This document shows, one piece after another, positions 31,700-32,000 of a stretch of DNA of 32,000 nt. Under the pieces are notes generated by a model. The model made no database searches. It saw nothing but the letters and a program-made list of their open reading frames with translations, and had not been told where the DNA came from. Position numbers and translations under genes: made by a program. Each line of letters opens with the position of its first letter. Position 1 is the stretch's first letter. The stretch comes from Alphaproteobacteria bacterium (GTDB taxonomy: Bacteria > Pseudomonadota > Alphaproteobacteria > UBA9655): assembly GCA_947457015.1 (NCBI GenBank), contig CANGTV010000014.1:1-32000 (forward strand). The letters are read 5' to 3'.

Positions 31700-32000
31700 T
31701 AAAAGAAGAGTACACACTTGCTTTTTCTCTTCTTAAGCGCTATGTTTTTTAAAGGCTAATTTTAGTTAGCTTTTTTTAGATCATTGACAAGTGAAGAGAG
31801 AGAAGGGATACGCGGGAAGCGGCTTGCGGAAGCGAGTTGTTTTTGCGCGTATCGAGCAGCTTAAGGAATGGACTTTTAAGGACGAAAGTTTCTTGAAAGA
31901 ATGTTTTTTAAGATGCCAAGCGTTTTAAGAATGACTCGTTAATTTTTTAATGCCCTCGGATTTATTCGAGGGTAAAAGAGTAGACAGTTTTTAGGGTATT
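31700..32000 (+). ncRNA. Putative rRNA operon leader (16S gene expected just beyond the window)
   Basis: The segment ATTGACAAGTGAAGAGAGAG then AAGGGATACGCG (about 31783-31814) resembles the antitermination/processing leaders that precede 16S genes in alphaproteobacteria. GATACGCG (31807-31814) pairs with CGCGTATC (31846-31853), and CCCTCG (31953-31958) with CGAGGG (31967-31972). No coding frame is present. The 16S start is not in the window, so this is inference from sequence resemblance. Confidence 0.45.

Overview
The window looks like chromosomal DNA from a low-GC alphaproteobacterium, perhaps of the Holosporales/Caedibacter-like intracellular group. This is inferred from an alternative oxidase, an Atm1-type ABC exporter, LysR-paired MHS transporters, many palindromic intergenic repeats and an rRNA-leader-like segment at the right end. 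No 16S sequence lies inside the window, so the taxon is tentative.

Layout. Positions 1-177 are the 3' end of an IS5-family element. Positions 259-5894 hold redox and light-damage genes: a flavodoxin-like reductase, a SOUL protein, a class I CPD photolyase, an FeS-type (6-4) photolyase in an operon with an SDR, and an alternative oxidase. An Atm1-type ABC exporter follows (6084-7910), then a decayed photolyase 3' fragment. Next are a LysR regulator divergent from an SbtA-like bicarbonate transporter, a DUF6671-like protein and an old-yellow-enzyme reductase. A tightly overlapping operon (msrB, msrA, a MerA/Lpd-like flavoprotein, a TVP38 protein) runs into a convergent CDP-alcohol phosphatidyltransferase. 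Then come a Bcr/CflA MFS gene whose end overlaps tRNA-Gln, a three-gene polar amino acid ABC importer, and a GNAT-like protein with a hairpin-rich upstream region. From 21268 to 28419 there are two LysR genes, two MHS transporters, a secreted protein and a methyltransferase.

The right end is mobile and repetitive. It has a 3' fragment of tRNA-Thr(CGT), a complete IS5-family element, and a serine-rich exported protein whose first 18 codons come from the IS end. That gene ends in a clear terminator, followed by a strong promoter and a structured leader typical of an rRNA operon.

Together the genes suggest a cell equipped against oxidative and light damage (two photolyases, exported Msr enzymes, flavoreductases, alternative oxidase) and dependent on imported small molecules. 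The least explained parts are the IS/secretion-signal fusion, the SbtA-DUF6671 pair, the GNAT-like gene with its leader, a 132-bp MITE-like palindrome and the tRNA-Thr remnant. I found no CRISPR array and no recognisable new defence or biosynthetic system. All homology statements come from reading the translations, not from searches.
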